From positions 1 through 9,970 of the forward strand of contig JBDGYV010000107.1 in NCBI GenBank assembly GCA_039588915.1: a stretch of 9,970 bases of DNA, read 5' to 3'. A program made the translations under genes and the position numbers. Position 1 is the stretch's first letter. Each line of letters opens with the position of its first letter. Below the pieces are notes generated by a model that saw only the letters and a program-made list of their open reading frames with translations, had not been told where the DNA came from and ran no database searches. Origin of the DNA: CAMYLR01 sp039588915. Lineage in GTDB: Bacteria; Gemmatimonadota; Gemmatimonadetes; JACCXV01; JAHWKZ01. This document shows positions 1-6,678 of the stretch, piece by piece.

Positions 1-1
1 T

Positions 2-199
2 CGGCTGCCGTCTCACGTGTTCTACACGCACCGCCGACACGTTGGGATCGGCGAGCTGGAGTGCGTCAACTGTCACGGAGCGATCGCCGAAACCGAGCGT
101 CCACCAGCGCGTGCTCTGGTGCGAATCGACATGGATCTCTGCATCAACTGCCATCTGGAGCATGAGCAAACGGTCGACTGCAACGCGTGTCATCGGTAG
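2..199 (+). CDS. multiheme cytochrome c3-family protein, C-terminal part
   Basis: The open frame runs in from the left edge, so the N-terminus and probably more hemes lie outside; the GTG at 17 is not taken as a start. About 65 residues are visible and hold three c-type heme motifs: CVNCH, CINCH and CNACH. Upstream of them, 'SHVFYTHRRH' supplies several histidines of the kind that act as distal axial ligands in bis-His cytochromes of the c3/c7 class. The protein should be periplasmic and pass electrons. The next gene starts 15 bases after the stop, and the order multiheme cytochrome, molybdopterin-type subunit, ferredoxin, NrfD is that of qrcABCD in sulfate reducers. QrcA-like or ActA-like is therefore the best role guess, but the family assignment rests only on this fragment. 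Confidence 0.8.
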   Translation, partial: RLPSHVFYTHRRHVGIGELECVNCHGAIAETERPPARALVRIDMDLCINCHLEHEQTVDCNACHR

Positions 200-214
200 A
201 GGGAGCTTGCTGAG

Positions 215-2497
215 ATGAACCTAGACCGACGCGAATTCCTGTGGGTGATGGGTGCCGCTGGCGCCGGAATTGCCGCACAGGGGTTGCCGGGTGTTTTCTG
301 GACAGCGGATGAGATTCCCGATCCCGGGTGGGCCCCCGGCCTCGAGGACCACCTGAACACTTCGTGCCTCGTATGTCCGGCGCGTTGCGGCGTTCGGGCC
401 CGCGTCGTGGACGGACGCCTCGTCAGGATCTTCGGCAACCCCATGCATCCGATGAGCCAAGGTGGTGTGTGTCCGCGAGGAATCGCCGGTGTGCAGATGC
501 TCTACCATCCGGAACGACTCGGCAAACACCTCGAAGCCGTTCGAGCAGACGGTAACCCTGAGGCGCTAGCACTACTCGCCGGATACTGTGCTGGCAGCAT
601 GCAGGAGCTCTGGGGCCAGTTTCTGCAGGCATTCGGGTCGCCAAACTACGTGCGGGACGATTACGCCGACGGAACCGACTCGATTATGGATCTGGTACAC
701 GGCATCGCGCGGCAACCGAGCTACGATCTCGAGCGGGCCAACCTCGTGCTTTCCTTCGGCGCTCCCCTATTCGAGGCCTGGTGGTCACCCCTTCAAGCGT
801 TCACGGCGTTCGCTGATCCGCAGGAAGTGAACGGGCAACGGCCGCGGTTTGTTCAAATCGACACTCGGTTCTCGCGCACAGCAGCCCGCTCGCAGGAGTG
901 GATCGGAATTCGCCCTGGCACTCACGCCGTCTTTGCGCTCGGCATCGCGTACATACTGATTCGGGACGAGATCTTTGACGCCGAGTTTGTGGCCGATCAT
1001 GTGACGGGATTCGAGGACTACACCGATCAAGGAGGACAGAGCCGGGAAGGGTATCGTTCGATCGTTTCGCGTAACTACCGAACAGAAGAAGTGTCGGCGA
1101 TCACCGGCGTCCCGGTCGAACGGATCACATCGCTGGCCAAAGCGTTTGCAGAGAATCGACCGGCAGTCGCGGTGCTCGGCTCAGACGTAACGCTGGCCCC
1201 CAACGGACTCCTGGCCGGCTTGGCTGTGCACAGCCTGAACGTCCTCGTTGGAAGCGTCAATCGCCCGGGGGGAGTCCTGTTCGGAGACGACCCACCACTG
1301 GCGCCACTCGCTCCACTGGTGCTTGACGAAGCGTCACGCCGCGGTGCACAGCGGGAACCCGTTGGTAACACCGGCCCGCGATTCGGGGTGGGTGATCAAG
1401 CCCTCGACTTTGCAACCGCGGTCGCCACCGGCACGAGCCCATCGGTGGAGGCCCTGCTCCTCTATTACGCCAACCCCCTGGCCTCGACGTCACACCCCGA
1501 AGTTTGGTCAGCGGCACTTCAGAAGATCCCATTCGTTGTCAGCTTTTCGCCGTTTCTCGACGAGACCACGCGCCACGCAGACTTGGTGCTGCCAGATCTG
1601 TTGCCGTATGAGCGCTGGCAAGATGCTCCGACGCCTGCTTCGTATCCATATCCGGTATGGGGGTTGGCGCAGCCGCTGGTCGATCCGCACGAAGGTGGCA
1701 CCCACACCGGTGATACACTCCTCGCGGTTGCGCGCGACTTGGGAGGTGGTGTCGCCGAGAGCCTCCCGTACGACGATTTCGAGGCGCTTCTCAAAGAGCG
1801 AGCCCGCGGACTGTTTTCAGCACAGCGAGGCATGATATACGGGGACGAGTTCGAGCAGCGGCACCATCGCCAGATGGAAGAACGCGGCTGGTGGCTAGCT
1901 GAGCACGCTGAGTTCGATTCGTTTTGGGACGCTCTCGTCGAGCGCGGTGGGTGGACGGATCCGCATTACGACGATACCGACCCGGCCCGGTTGTCGCGAA
2001 CCGCCAGCGGACAGGTCGACCTGCTCCCCGCTGCCCTGCTGGAGTCACTCGACTCGGAGGGGCGCGACCGCAGGCCACACATAGACGTGACGAGCGAATA
2101 CCCCGGCGAAGAGGATGGCTTTCCGTTTCGCCTGATCCCTTATCGTGTCTCAACACTCGCCTCGGGCACTCTCACGCTCGAGCGTTGGATGGCTGAGGTC
2201 CCCGGGATCTTCCCTCACGTTTACTGGGACCCCTGGGTCGAGGTCAACCCGGAGACCGCCCGCTCGTCGGGCTTCGCCGACGGCACTATGGTGTGGATTG
2301 TCTCAGCCCGTGGTCGGTATCGCGCCCGCCTCAAGGTCTTTGCCGGCACCGCGCCCGAGAATGTCTGTGCGCCCTACGGGCTCCGGCATCCAGAAGGTGA
2401 GGTCGCGAATCCCCTTCAGCTTCTCGTTGACTCAGCGGACCCGTTGACTGGGCTGCCGAGCTGGCATTCTACCCGAGTTCGCCTCGAAAAGGCGTAG
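215..2497 (+). CDS. Tat-exported molybdopterin oxidoreductase-family subunit (Qrc/ACIII/Psr-like)
   Basis: Large subunit of a DMSO-reductase-family complex, 760 aa. The N-terminus carries a twin-arginine signal (R5-R6-E-F-L, then a small hydrophobic stretch to about residue 28), so it acts in the periplasm. C51, C54, C58 and C86 form the N-terminal 4Fe-4S motif. The central molybdopterin domain follows, and the dinucleotide-binding domain spans about 634-757. It starts at ATG 215 after an AGGGAG ribosome site. Oddities: the 'W..ISWDEA' segment normally found after the Fe-S motif is absent (about R101-K104). The region where relatives carry the Cys/Ser molybdenum ligand reads DYADG (149-153) with no Cys or Ser. 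The usual PGTD reads PGTH (about 234-237). It may therefore bind the cofactor unusually or not at all, as reported for QrcB and ActB. The substrate cannot be read from sequence; electron transfer from quinol is inferred from its neighbours. Confidence 0.88.
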   Translation: MNLDRREFLWVMGAAGAGIAAQGLPGVFWTADEIPDPGWAPGLEDHLNTSCLVCPARCGVRARVVDGRLVRIFGNPMHPMSQGGVCPRGIAGVQMLYHPERLGKHLEAVRADGNPEALALLAGYCAGSMQELWGQFLQAFGSPNYVRDDYADGTDSIMDLVHGIARQPSYDLERANLVLSFGAPLFEAWWSPLQAFTAFADPQEVNGQRPRFVQIDTRFSRTAARSQEWIGIRPGTHAVFALGIAYILIRDEIFDAEFVADHVTGFEDYTDQGGQSREGYRSIVSRNYRTEEVSAITGVPVERITSLAKAFAENRPAVAVLGSDVTLAPNGLLAGLAVHSLNVLVGSVNRPGGVLFGDDPPLAPLAPLVLDEASRRGAQREPVGNTGPRFGVGDQALDFATAVATGTSPSVEALLLYYANPLASTSHPEVWSAALQKIPFVVSFSPFLDETTRHADLVLPDLLPYERWQDAPTPASYPYPVWGLAQPLVDPHEGGTHTGDTLLAVARDLGGGVAESLPYDDFEALLKERARGLFSAQRGMIYGDEFEQRHHRQMEERGWWLAEHAEFDSFWDALVERGGWTDPHYDDTDPARLSRTASGQVDLLPAALLESLDSEGRDRRPHIDVTSEYPGEEDGFPFRLIPYRVSTLASGTLTLERWMAEVPGIFPHVYWDPWVEVNPETARSSGFADGTMVWIVSARGRYRARLKVFAGTAPENVCAPYGLRHPEGEVANPLQLLVDSADPLTGLPSWHSTRVRLEKA

Positions 2498-2508
2498 GGC
2501 GGAGAGCG

Positions 2509-3192
2509 ATGGCGCGCTGGGGAATGGTGATCGACCTCGATCGGTGCACGGGATGCGCGGCCTGCGAGCTGGCGTGCAAGAGCGAGAACAATATCGCCCC
2601 CGTCTCCCCCGATCAGGCGGAGATGGGGCGCGCCATGAGCTGGATGAAGGTTCAAACTGAGATCGAGGGAGAGTTTCCCGACAACTCCATGCACTTCTTC
2701 CCTCGACCATGCATGCACTGCGACAACCCTCCATGCATCAAGGTGTGCCCGGTGGAAGCGACGTACATCGACGATGAAGGAATCGTCGGGCAGATCTACC
2801 CACGCTGTATCGGCTGCCGCTACTGCGCCAACGCGTGCCCCTACACGGTCAAGTACTTCAACTGGTACGGACCCGAGTGGAGTGATTCGGAACGTCGGTA
2901 CCTCAATCCAGATGTCTCCGTGCGACCAAAGGGCGTCATCGAGAAGTGCACCTTCTGTCACCATCGCCTGCAGAAGGCTAAGGAAGATGCACGGGCCGAG
3001 GGACGGGAGCTGAGGGAGGAGGACTATCAACCGGCATGCGCGGAGGTCTGCCCCACGAATGCGATCATCTTCGGTGACCTGGAGAACCCAAATCACCGGG
3101 TAGCGGAATTGAAGGAGGACCCCCGGGCGATGCGACTCATGGAAGAACTGGGAACGCAACCGAAGGTCCACTACTTGAGAACGAGAGAGTAG
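2509..3192 (+). CDS. four-cluster 4Fe-4S ferredoxin-like subunit (DmsB/PsrB/QrcC type)
   Basis: Electron-transfer subunit, 227 aa, that links the molybdopterin-type subunit to the NrfD membrane subunit. Cysteines fall in four groups: C13/C16/C19/C23, C68/C71/C76/C80, C100/C103/C106/C110 and C147/C150/C177/C181. This is the arrangement of the NrfC/DmsB/PhsB family, with all sixteen ligands present, so four 4Fe-4S clusters are expected. There is no signal peptide, which is normal for the family: it is thought to be exported folded together with the Tat-bearing partner. ATG 2509 lies 11 bases after the previous stop and follows GGCGGAG. The length is usual for the family and the frame is intact, in contrast to the next gene. 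It could serve any Psr-like complex; the neighbours favour a Qrc/ACIII-type one. Confidence 0.93.
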   Translation: MARWGMVIDLDRCTGCAACELACKSENNIAPVSPDQAEMGRAMSWMKVQTEIEGEFPDNSMHFFPRPCMHCDNPPCIKVCPVEATYIDDEGIVGQIYPRCIGCRYCANACPYTVKYFNWYGPEWSDSERRYLNPDVSVRPKGVIEKCTFCHHRLQKAKEDARAEGRELREEDYQPACAEVCPTNAIIFGDLENPNHRVAELKEDPRAMRLMEELGTQPKVHYLRTRE

Positions 3193-3193
3193 C

Positions 3194-4129
3194 GTGTCGC
3201 CTGAAGTATCGGAGAAGCTGGCGCAGTTGACAGAAGACGAGCGGGCCTTGCTGAGGCCGCTGGTCGAGACCTCCAAACGGTTCTATGTCCTGGCTACGAT
3301 TCTGGCGCTTGTCGTCCTATGGGGGATGATCGCCTACTTCTTGCAGGTCCGCTTCGGGCTCGGCCGGACGGGGCTTAACCGACCCGAGTACTGGGGCATC
3401 TACATCATCAACTTTGTCTTCTTCATTGGCATCAGTCACGCGGGCACGCTGATCTCGGCGATTCTCCGAGTCGCCAAGGCAGAGTGGCGACGCGCAATCA
3501 CTAGGTCGGCGGAGCTCATTACGGTTCTAGTCATCGGTTTTGGGGCGATTCAACCGATCATCGATCTCGGTCGACCCGACCGGGCGCTGAACATCATCTT
3601 CAATGCGCAAATAAGTTCGCCGCTGCTCTGGGACGTGGCGAGCATCGGCTTGTACTTCGCTGCCTGCACGACCTACCTGTACGTCCCGCTGTTACCAGAC
3701 TTGGCACGCATTCGGGATTTGGGCATCAAGGCTCCCGGTCTTTATCGATTCCTCGCGGCCGGTTACACCGACACACCCTCACAGCGGGCCCGTCTCGAAC
3801 GCGTCATCGGAGTTCTGTCAATCATTGTGATTCCGATCGCCGTCTCGGTACACACCGTGATCGGTTGGATTTTCGCCATGACGCTGCGGCCGATGTGGCA
3901 CAGTACGATCTTCGGGCCGTACTTCGTGATGGGAGCGATCTATTCAGGTACTTCAAGCCGGTGCACTTCGATTACCTGGGCCGCATGCTTCTTCTGTTCA
4001 GCATACTGTGGTTCTATTTCACCTTTGCCGAGTACCTCACCGTTTTCTATGGAGCGGAACCGGCGGAGATGCGAACCTTCTGGGCTAAAGTCACCGGACC
4101 GTTCGCGATTCCGTTTTGGACGATGGTAG
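3194..4129 (+). pseudogene. nrfD: NrfD/ActC-type membrane quinol subunit, N-terminal part before frame break
   Basis: Starts at GTG 3194, one base after the ferredoxin gene's stop. The first 252 codons read as NrfD/PsrC/ActC, an integral membrane protein that binds quinol and hands electrons to the ferredoxin subunit. Visible family features are hydrophobic helices near 30-50, 68-93, 107-125, 143-165 and 206-226, the 'FFIGISHAGTLISAILR' segment, 'LGRPDR', 'SSPLLWD', and 'SVHTVIGWIFAMTLRP' followed by 'HSTIFGPYF'. After G252 (3949) the frame becomes meaningless: Ser-, Arg- and Cys-rich with no helices, running to a stop at 4129. The correct protein continues in another frame. Either the gene is truly broken, losing the last helices, or the assembly dropped bases. 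Confidence is high for the family and for the break, lower for whether it is biological. Confidence 0.85.
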
Positions 4130-4506
4130 CTGGATGCTTTGTGATCCCGCTGACGCTGATGGCGCGGCGAGCGACGCGCACGCCACGCGGAACGCTCGTG
4201 GCGGGCATCGCCGTACTGATCGGTATGTGGCTCGAGCGGTTCAACATCGTTGTGCCAACTTCCGTGAACCCGATCTGGGAGCTCGAGACGTTGGGGCGCT
4301 ACCTCCCCACGTGGATCGAGCTTTCGATCATGGCAGCTACCTTCGCGGGGTTCGTGCTGCTTTACATGATCGCGACCAAATTCATTCCCATCGTTTCGAT
4401 TTGGGAAATCGAGGAGGGGCGTGAGCTGTCTGTCACTGAAGTTTCCGAGCGCGTGGCCAGCTACTTGCCCGACTCAGCGATCACGACGGTTGGAGGTGAG
4501 GCATGA
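3865..4506 (+). pseudogene. nrfD: NrfD/ActC-type membrane subunit, C-terminal part in shifted frame
   Basis: Continuation of the same gene in a different frame. The open frame nominally opens at TTG 3865, but its first 26 codons are an out-of-frame reading of the N-terminal part. Real homology begins near 3943-3949 with 'YFKPVHFDYLGR' and carries on with 'WFYFTFAEYLTVFYG', 'FWAKVTGP', a helix near 4111-4160, 'MWLERFNIVVPT' and a last helix near 4318-4370. These are recognisable parts of ActC/NrfD C-termini. About 187 residues remain; with the 252 upstream and a gap of some 19, the intact protein would be about 458 aa, normal for the ActC branch. The stop overlaps the next gene's start (ATGA, 4503-4506), so the two were translationally coupled. 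No good independent ribosome site precedes the fragment. Confidence 0.82.
3941..3955 (+). other. frame-break junction in the NrfD gene
   Basis: Upstream reading gives G-A-I-Y-S-G in the GTG-3194 frame; downstream reading gives F-R-Y-F-K-P-V-H-F in the frame one position earlier. In ActC-type proteins these segments are separated by a helix turn of about 18-20 residues. The frame change needs a loss of 3k+1 bases, so 55 or 58 bases fits. TTCA occurs at 3943 and again at 3952, a possible microhomology trace, though so short a repeat may be chance. Confidence 0.7.
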
Positions 4507-5750
4507 TAGCGCTCCGGGGACGCACGTATTTGAAAGCAGTGACGGTAGCCGGAGCCCTCCTGTGTTGTGCGCTGAGCGGTCTGGACAACGCCCAAGCGCA
4601 GACGGCCGACCCCTTCCCCGGTGATCCGGTGGCAGGCCGTCGCATCTTCGTGGAACGCGACTGTGCCCAGTGTCATTCGATCTGGGGGAACGGCGGTACT
4701 CTGGGTCCCGATTTCGCTACTGTCGGAGCCGGCCGCAGCCTCCAGCAGCTGGCGGGTCTTTTCTGGAACCACACGCCACGAATGATCGATACCGTGCGTG
4801 ACCGTGGTTTCGATTGGCCACAGTTCACCGAGGAGGAGCTGACGGATATTATCAGCTACATCTATTACGTGAAGCTGTTCGATGAAGTGGGGGACCCCGA
4901 CCTCGGAGAGCGCTGGTTCCGCGAGAAACGTTGTGCGGCGTGTCATTCAGTAGGGGGCCAAGGCGGCAGAAGCGGCCGGCCACTGGACGAATACGCTCGT
5001 TACATCGCGCCTATCGCGCTAGCCCAGGGAATGTGGAACCGCGGCCCCACGATGCAGGCGATGCAGGCAACCACTGGCATCCCGATGCCGACGTTTCTCG
5101 GGCGCGAGCTCGCCGATATCCAGGCTTATCTGCGGCAAGCGTCGAGCATGCGGGATCGCCAGGTGGCGCTTCTCCCCCCCCCGGACCCCAATCGAGGCAT
5201 GCAGCTATTCTCGGCAAAGGGGTGCACGGCCTGCCATGGCCGAGGTGGCGGGGGGACCTCTTTTGGTCCCAATCTCCGGCAAGCGACTCAGCGGCTGCGA
5301 GTGTCAGAGATCGCGGGGCAACTGTGGAACCACTCGGCGCAGATGGGGGCGGCGATGGGAAGGCGTGGAATCGCTTTCCCACGTTTTGAGAACACGGAAA
5401 TGGCCGACGTCATCGCTTTCCTATACTACCTGCGGTTCTACGAAACCGGAGGTGATGTAGGAAGGGGCGAACGCCTCTACGTGCAGAAAGGGTGCACCAG
5501 CTGTCACGCCACCGACGGGACACCATCTGTCGGACCCGACCTCTCCCTGGCGGAGTCAGTCCTCACCCCGCTCGGCTTGGCGACCGCCATGTGGGATCAC
5601 GCTCCGGCCATGTACGACCTGACCCAGGTCCAAAGCGTAGAATGGCCGGTGTTCGAGGGCGACGAGATGCAGGACCTATCCGTCTACCTGCATTCACTCG
5701 CATCGAATCGGGTGACGGCAGAGGCTGGCAACGCTGGCCCTGACGATTAG
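4503..5750 (+). CDS. exported tetraheme cytochrome c, four tandem class-I-like domains
   Basis: Periplasmic electron carrier, 415 aa. A signal peptide covers about residues 1-32, with a probable cleavage site after Ala-Gln-Ala. Four CxxCH heme sites lie at C54/C57/H58, C144/C147/H148, C241/C244/H245 and C331/C334/H335. Each is followed 36-40 residues later by a W-N/D-x-x-x-x-M element supplying a likely axial Met: M94, M184, M281 and M370. Domains 1 and 3 resemble each other (both end in an 'isYlYYv/lrfy' helix), as do 2 and 4, so a diheme unit was duplicated. ATG 4503 overlaps the NrfD stop and has a strong GGAGGTGAGG ribosome site. The likely role is to accept electrons from, or donate them to, the complex encoded upstream. 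A run of nine C (5174-5182) falls in the linker between domains 2 and 3. Confidence 0.92.
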   Translation: MIALRGRTYLKAVTVAGALLCCALSGLDNAQAQTADPFPGDPVAGRRIFVERDCAQCHSIWGNGGTLGPDFATVGAGRSLQQLAGLFWNHTPRMIDTVRDRGFDWPQFTEEELTDIISYIYYVKLFDEVGDPDLGERWFREKRCAACHSVGGQGGRSGRPLDEYARYIAPIALAQGMWNRGPTMQAMQATTGIPMPTFLGRELADIQAYLRQASSMRDRQVALLPPPDPNRGMQLFSAKGCTACHGRGGGGTSFGPNLRQATQRLRVSEIAGQLWNHSAQMGAAMGRRGIAFPRFENTEMADVIAFLYYLRFYETGGDVGRGERLYVQKGCTSCHATDGTPSVGPDLSLAESVLTPLGLATAMWDHAPAMYDLTQVQSVEWPVFEGDEMQDLSVYLHSLASNRVTAEAGNAGPDD

Positions 5751-5760
5751 GTAGACCGCC

Positions 5761-5776
5761 CCACGCTGTGGCGTGG
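5761..5776. terminator. hairpin between convergent genes
   Basis: CCACGC and GCGTGG form a perfect 6-bp stem around a TGTG loop in the 27-base gap between the tetraheme gene's stop and the stop of the opposing lipoprotein gene. On the + strand it is followed by TTTATT, a short and imperfect T run, so it suits + strand termination better. On the - strand no T run follows. Confidence 0.45.
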
Positions 5777-5777
5777 T

Positions 5778-6515
5778 TTATTCGATCGAAGCCCCTGCCT
5801 GGCTTCTCAGGTAGGCGGCGATTCTCTCCGATTGCTCATCCGTCAATGGCTCCACACCCATCAAGGCCATATTGGCTTGCATCCGCACCACGACGCCGTT
5901 CCACTCGGCGGCCGAATGAGCCGCGGGCGAGGGCGTGTCATGACAAATCGAGCACTGCTCGACGAATACCTCGGCACCCGGTCCCTCGGTGAGCTCACCC
6001 GGGGAGACAGCCACGATTGAATGTCGCTGCATGTAGGCCAGCAACGTATCGGCATCCTGGGGCGAAGGAAGCTGTGTGGCAACCATCCCATCCAGCAAGA
6101 TCTCGCCAACCAACCCCTCCGTCAGCGGGCCACCCATGCGGCTCTCGAGGGTCTGAGCGCGCATGAGCATGCCGCGCACCAGGATCGGCCACTCGGCAGC
6201 GGTGTGCATCTGCGGGACGGGGATCCAGTGGCACTGGACACAGTACGCCTTGACCAGTTGGGCGCCCCGCGAGTCCGGTTCAGGCAGATTCTCGGCCTTG
6301 AAGCTCGACGGCGGCAGTCCGGTTCCGATCGAGCTGATCATTCGCCACCGCTGGCCGCGGCCGAGTTCGGCAGTCGGCATGCCTCCAAGCTCAGCCAGGA
6401 GGCTGTCCACCAGCGCTAGATCCCGGGTCGCGTCTGGAGGTTCGGGCCTCGAACAACCTCCGAAGACGAGCATCACCAACAACAACGCCCATGCCACTCG
6501 CGCAACACTCGTCAT
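5778..6515 (-). CDS. diheme c-type cytochrome lipoprotein
   Basis: 245 aa. The N-terminus is a lipoprotein signal: hydrophobic residues 6-18, then F-G-G-C with C21 as the likely lipidated residue, so it is anchored to a membrane on the periplasmic side. Two c-type heme sites are seen, C92/C95/H96 and C188/C191/H192. Each is followed by an H-T/S-A-A-E-W segment and a V-x-R-M/G-M element with candidate axial methionines (M116 or M118; M212 or M216), so the protein is two copies of one domain. Residues 22-85 form a linker without obvious motifs. It converges on the quinol-complex operon and is likely an electron carrier or docking cytochrome for it, though it is separately transcribed. ATG 6515 is preceded by GGGGAGGG. 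The partner oxidase or reductase is unknown. Confidence 0.88.
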   Translation of the reverse strand: MTSVARVAWALLLVMLVFGGCSRPEPPDATRDLALVDSLLAELGGMPTAELGRGQRWRMISSIGTGLPPSSFKAENLPEPDSRGAQLVKAYCVQCHWIPVPQMHTAAEWPILVRGMLMRAQTLESRMGGPLTEGLVGEILLDGMVATQLPSPQDADTLLAYMQRHSIVAVSPGELTEGPGAEVFVEQCSICHDTPSPAAHSAAEWNGVVVRMQANMALMGVEPLTDEQSERIAAYLRSQAGASIE

Positions 6516-6600
6516 CGCTTCCCTCCCCTAAGGAGACACAAACCGGAATTCTACCTGTCTCCAGTCTATCTCGTTCTTTGCGGTTTGTGTAGTTCCGAAT
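6516..6600 (-). promoter_or_regulatory. structured leader of the diheme lipoprotein gene
   Basis: Read on the - strand, ACACAAACCG (6590-6581) and CGGTTTGTGT (6545-6536) form a perfect 10-bp inverted repeat with a 35-base spacer. Directly after it, TCTCC (6536-6532) can pair with GGGGA (6528-6524) across a TTA loop and would cover part of the Shine-Dalgarno sequence (6528-6521). A weak -10-like TAGAAT lies in the spacer without a convincing -35. The region may be a protein-binding site, a leader that limits translation, or both. Confidence 0.35.
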
Positions 6601-6608
6601 GTGGGGAA

Positions 6609-6618
6609 ATTCCGGAAT
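6609..6618. repeat. perfect 10-bp palindrome ATTCCGGAAT
   Basis: A self-complementary decamer lies in the gap between the lipoprotein gene and the M56 gene. A related half, CCGGAATT, occurs at 6543-6550, and a CGTTCTTT/AAAGAACG inverted pair flanks the area (6572-6579 and 6630-6637). It could be an operator for the lipoprotein gene; no known regulator is recognised. Confidence 0.3.
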
Positions 6619-6647
6619 CCGCGTGTAGGAAAGAACGGAAGCTGGTC

Positions 6648-6672
6648 GGCCCGGCGCGTCAAGCGCCGGGCC
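6648..6672 (-). terminator. GC-rich hairpin after the M56 gene
   Basis: GGCCCGGCGC and GCGCCGGGCC make a perfect 10-bp stem around a 5-base loop, starting 6 bases after the stop of the M56 peptidase gene. No clear T run follows on the - strand, but the strength and placement suit a transcription terminator for the blaI-M56 operon. Confidence 0.6.
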
Positions 6673-6678
6673 AAACCG

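Noticed and set aside
17..199. A complete 60-aa triheme mini-cytochrome starting at GTG 17
   Set aside because: The frame is open to the window edge and the residues before GTG fit the family, so it is the end of a longer protein.
2416..3276. - strand open frame (286 codons) opposite the ferredoxin gene
   Set aside because: The + strand carries all sixteen cluster cysteines in one frame; the opposite frame shows no family features.
3941..3955. Programmed ribosomal frameshift in the NrfD gene
   Set aside because: No slippery heptamer or following stem is evident, and about 19 conserved residues would still be missing after any shift.
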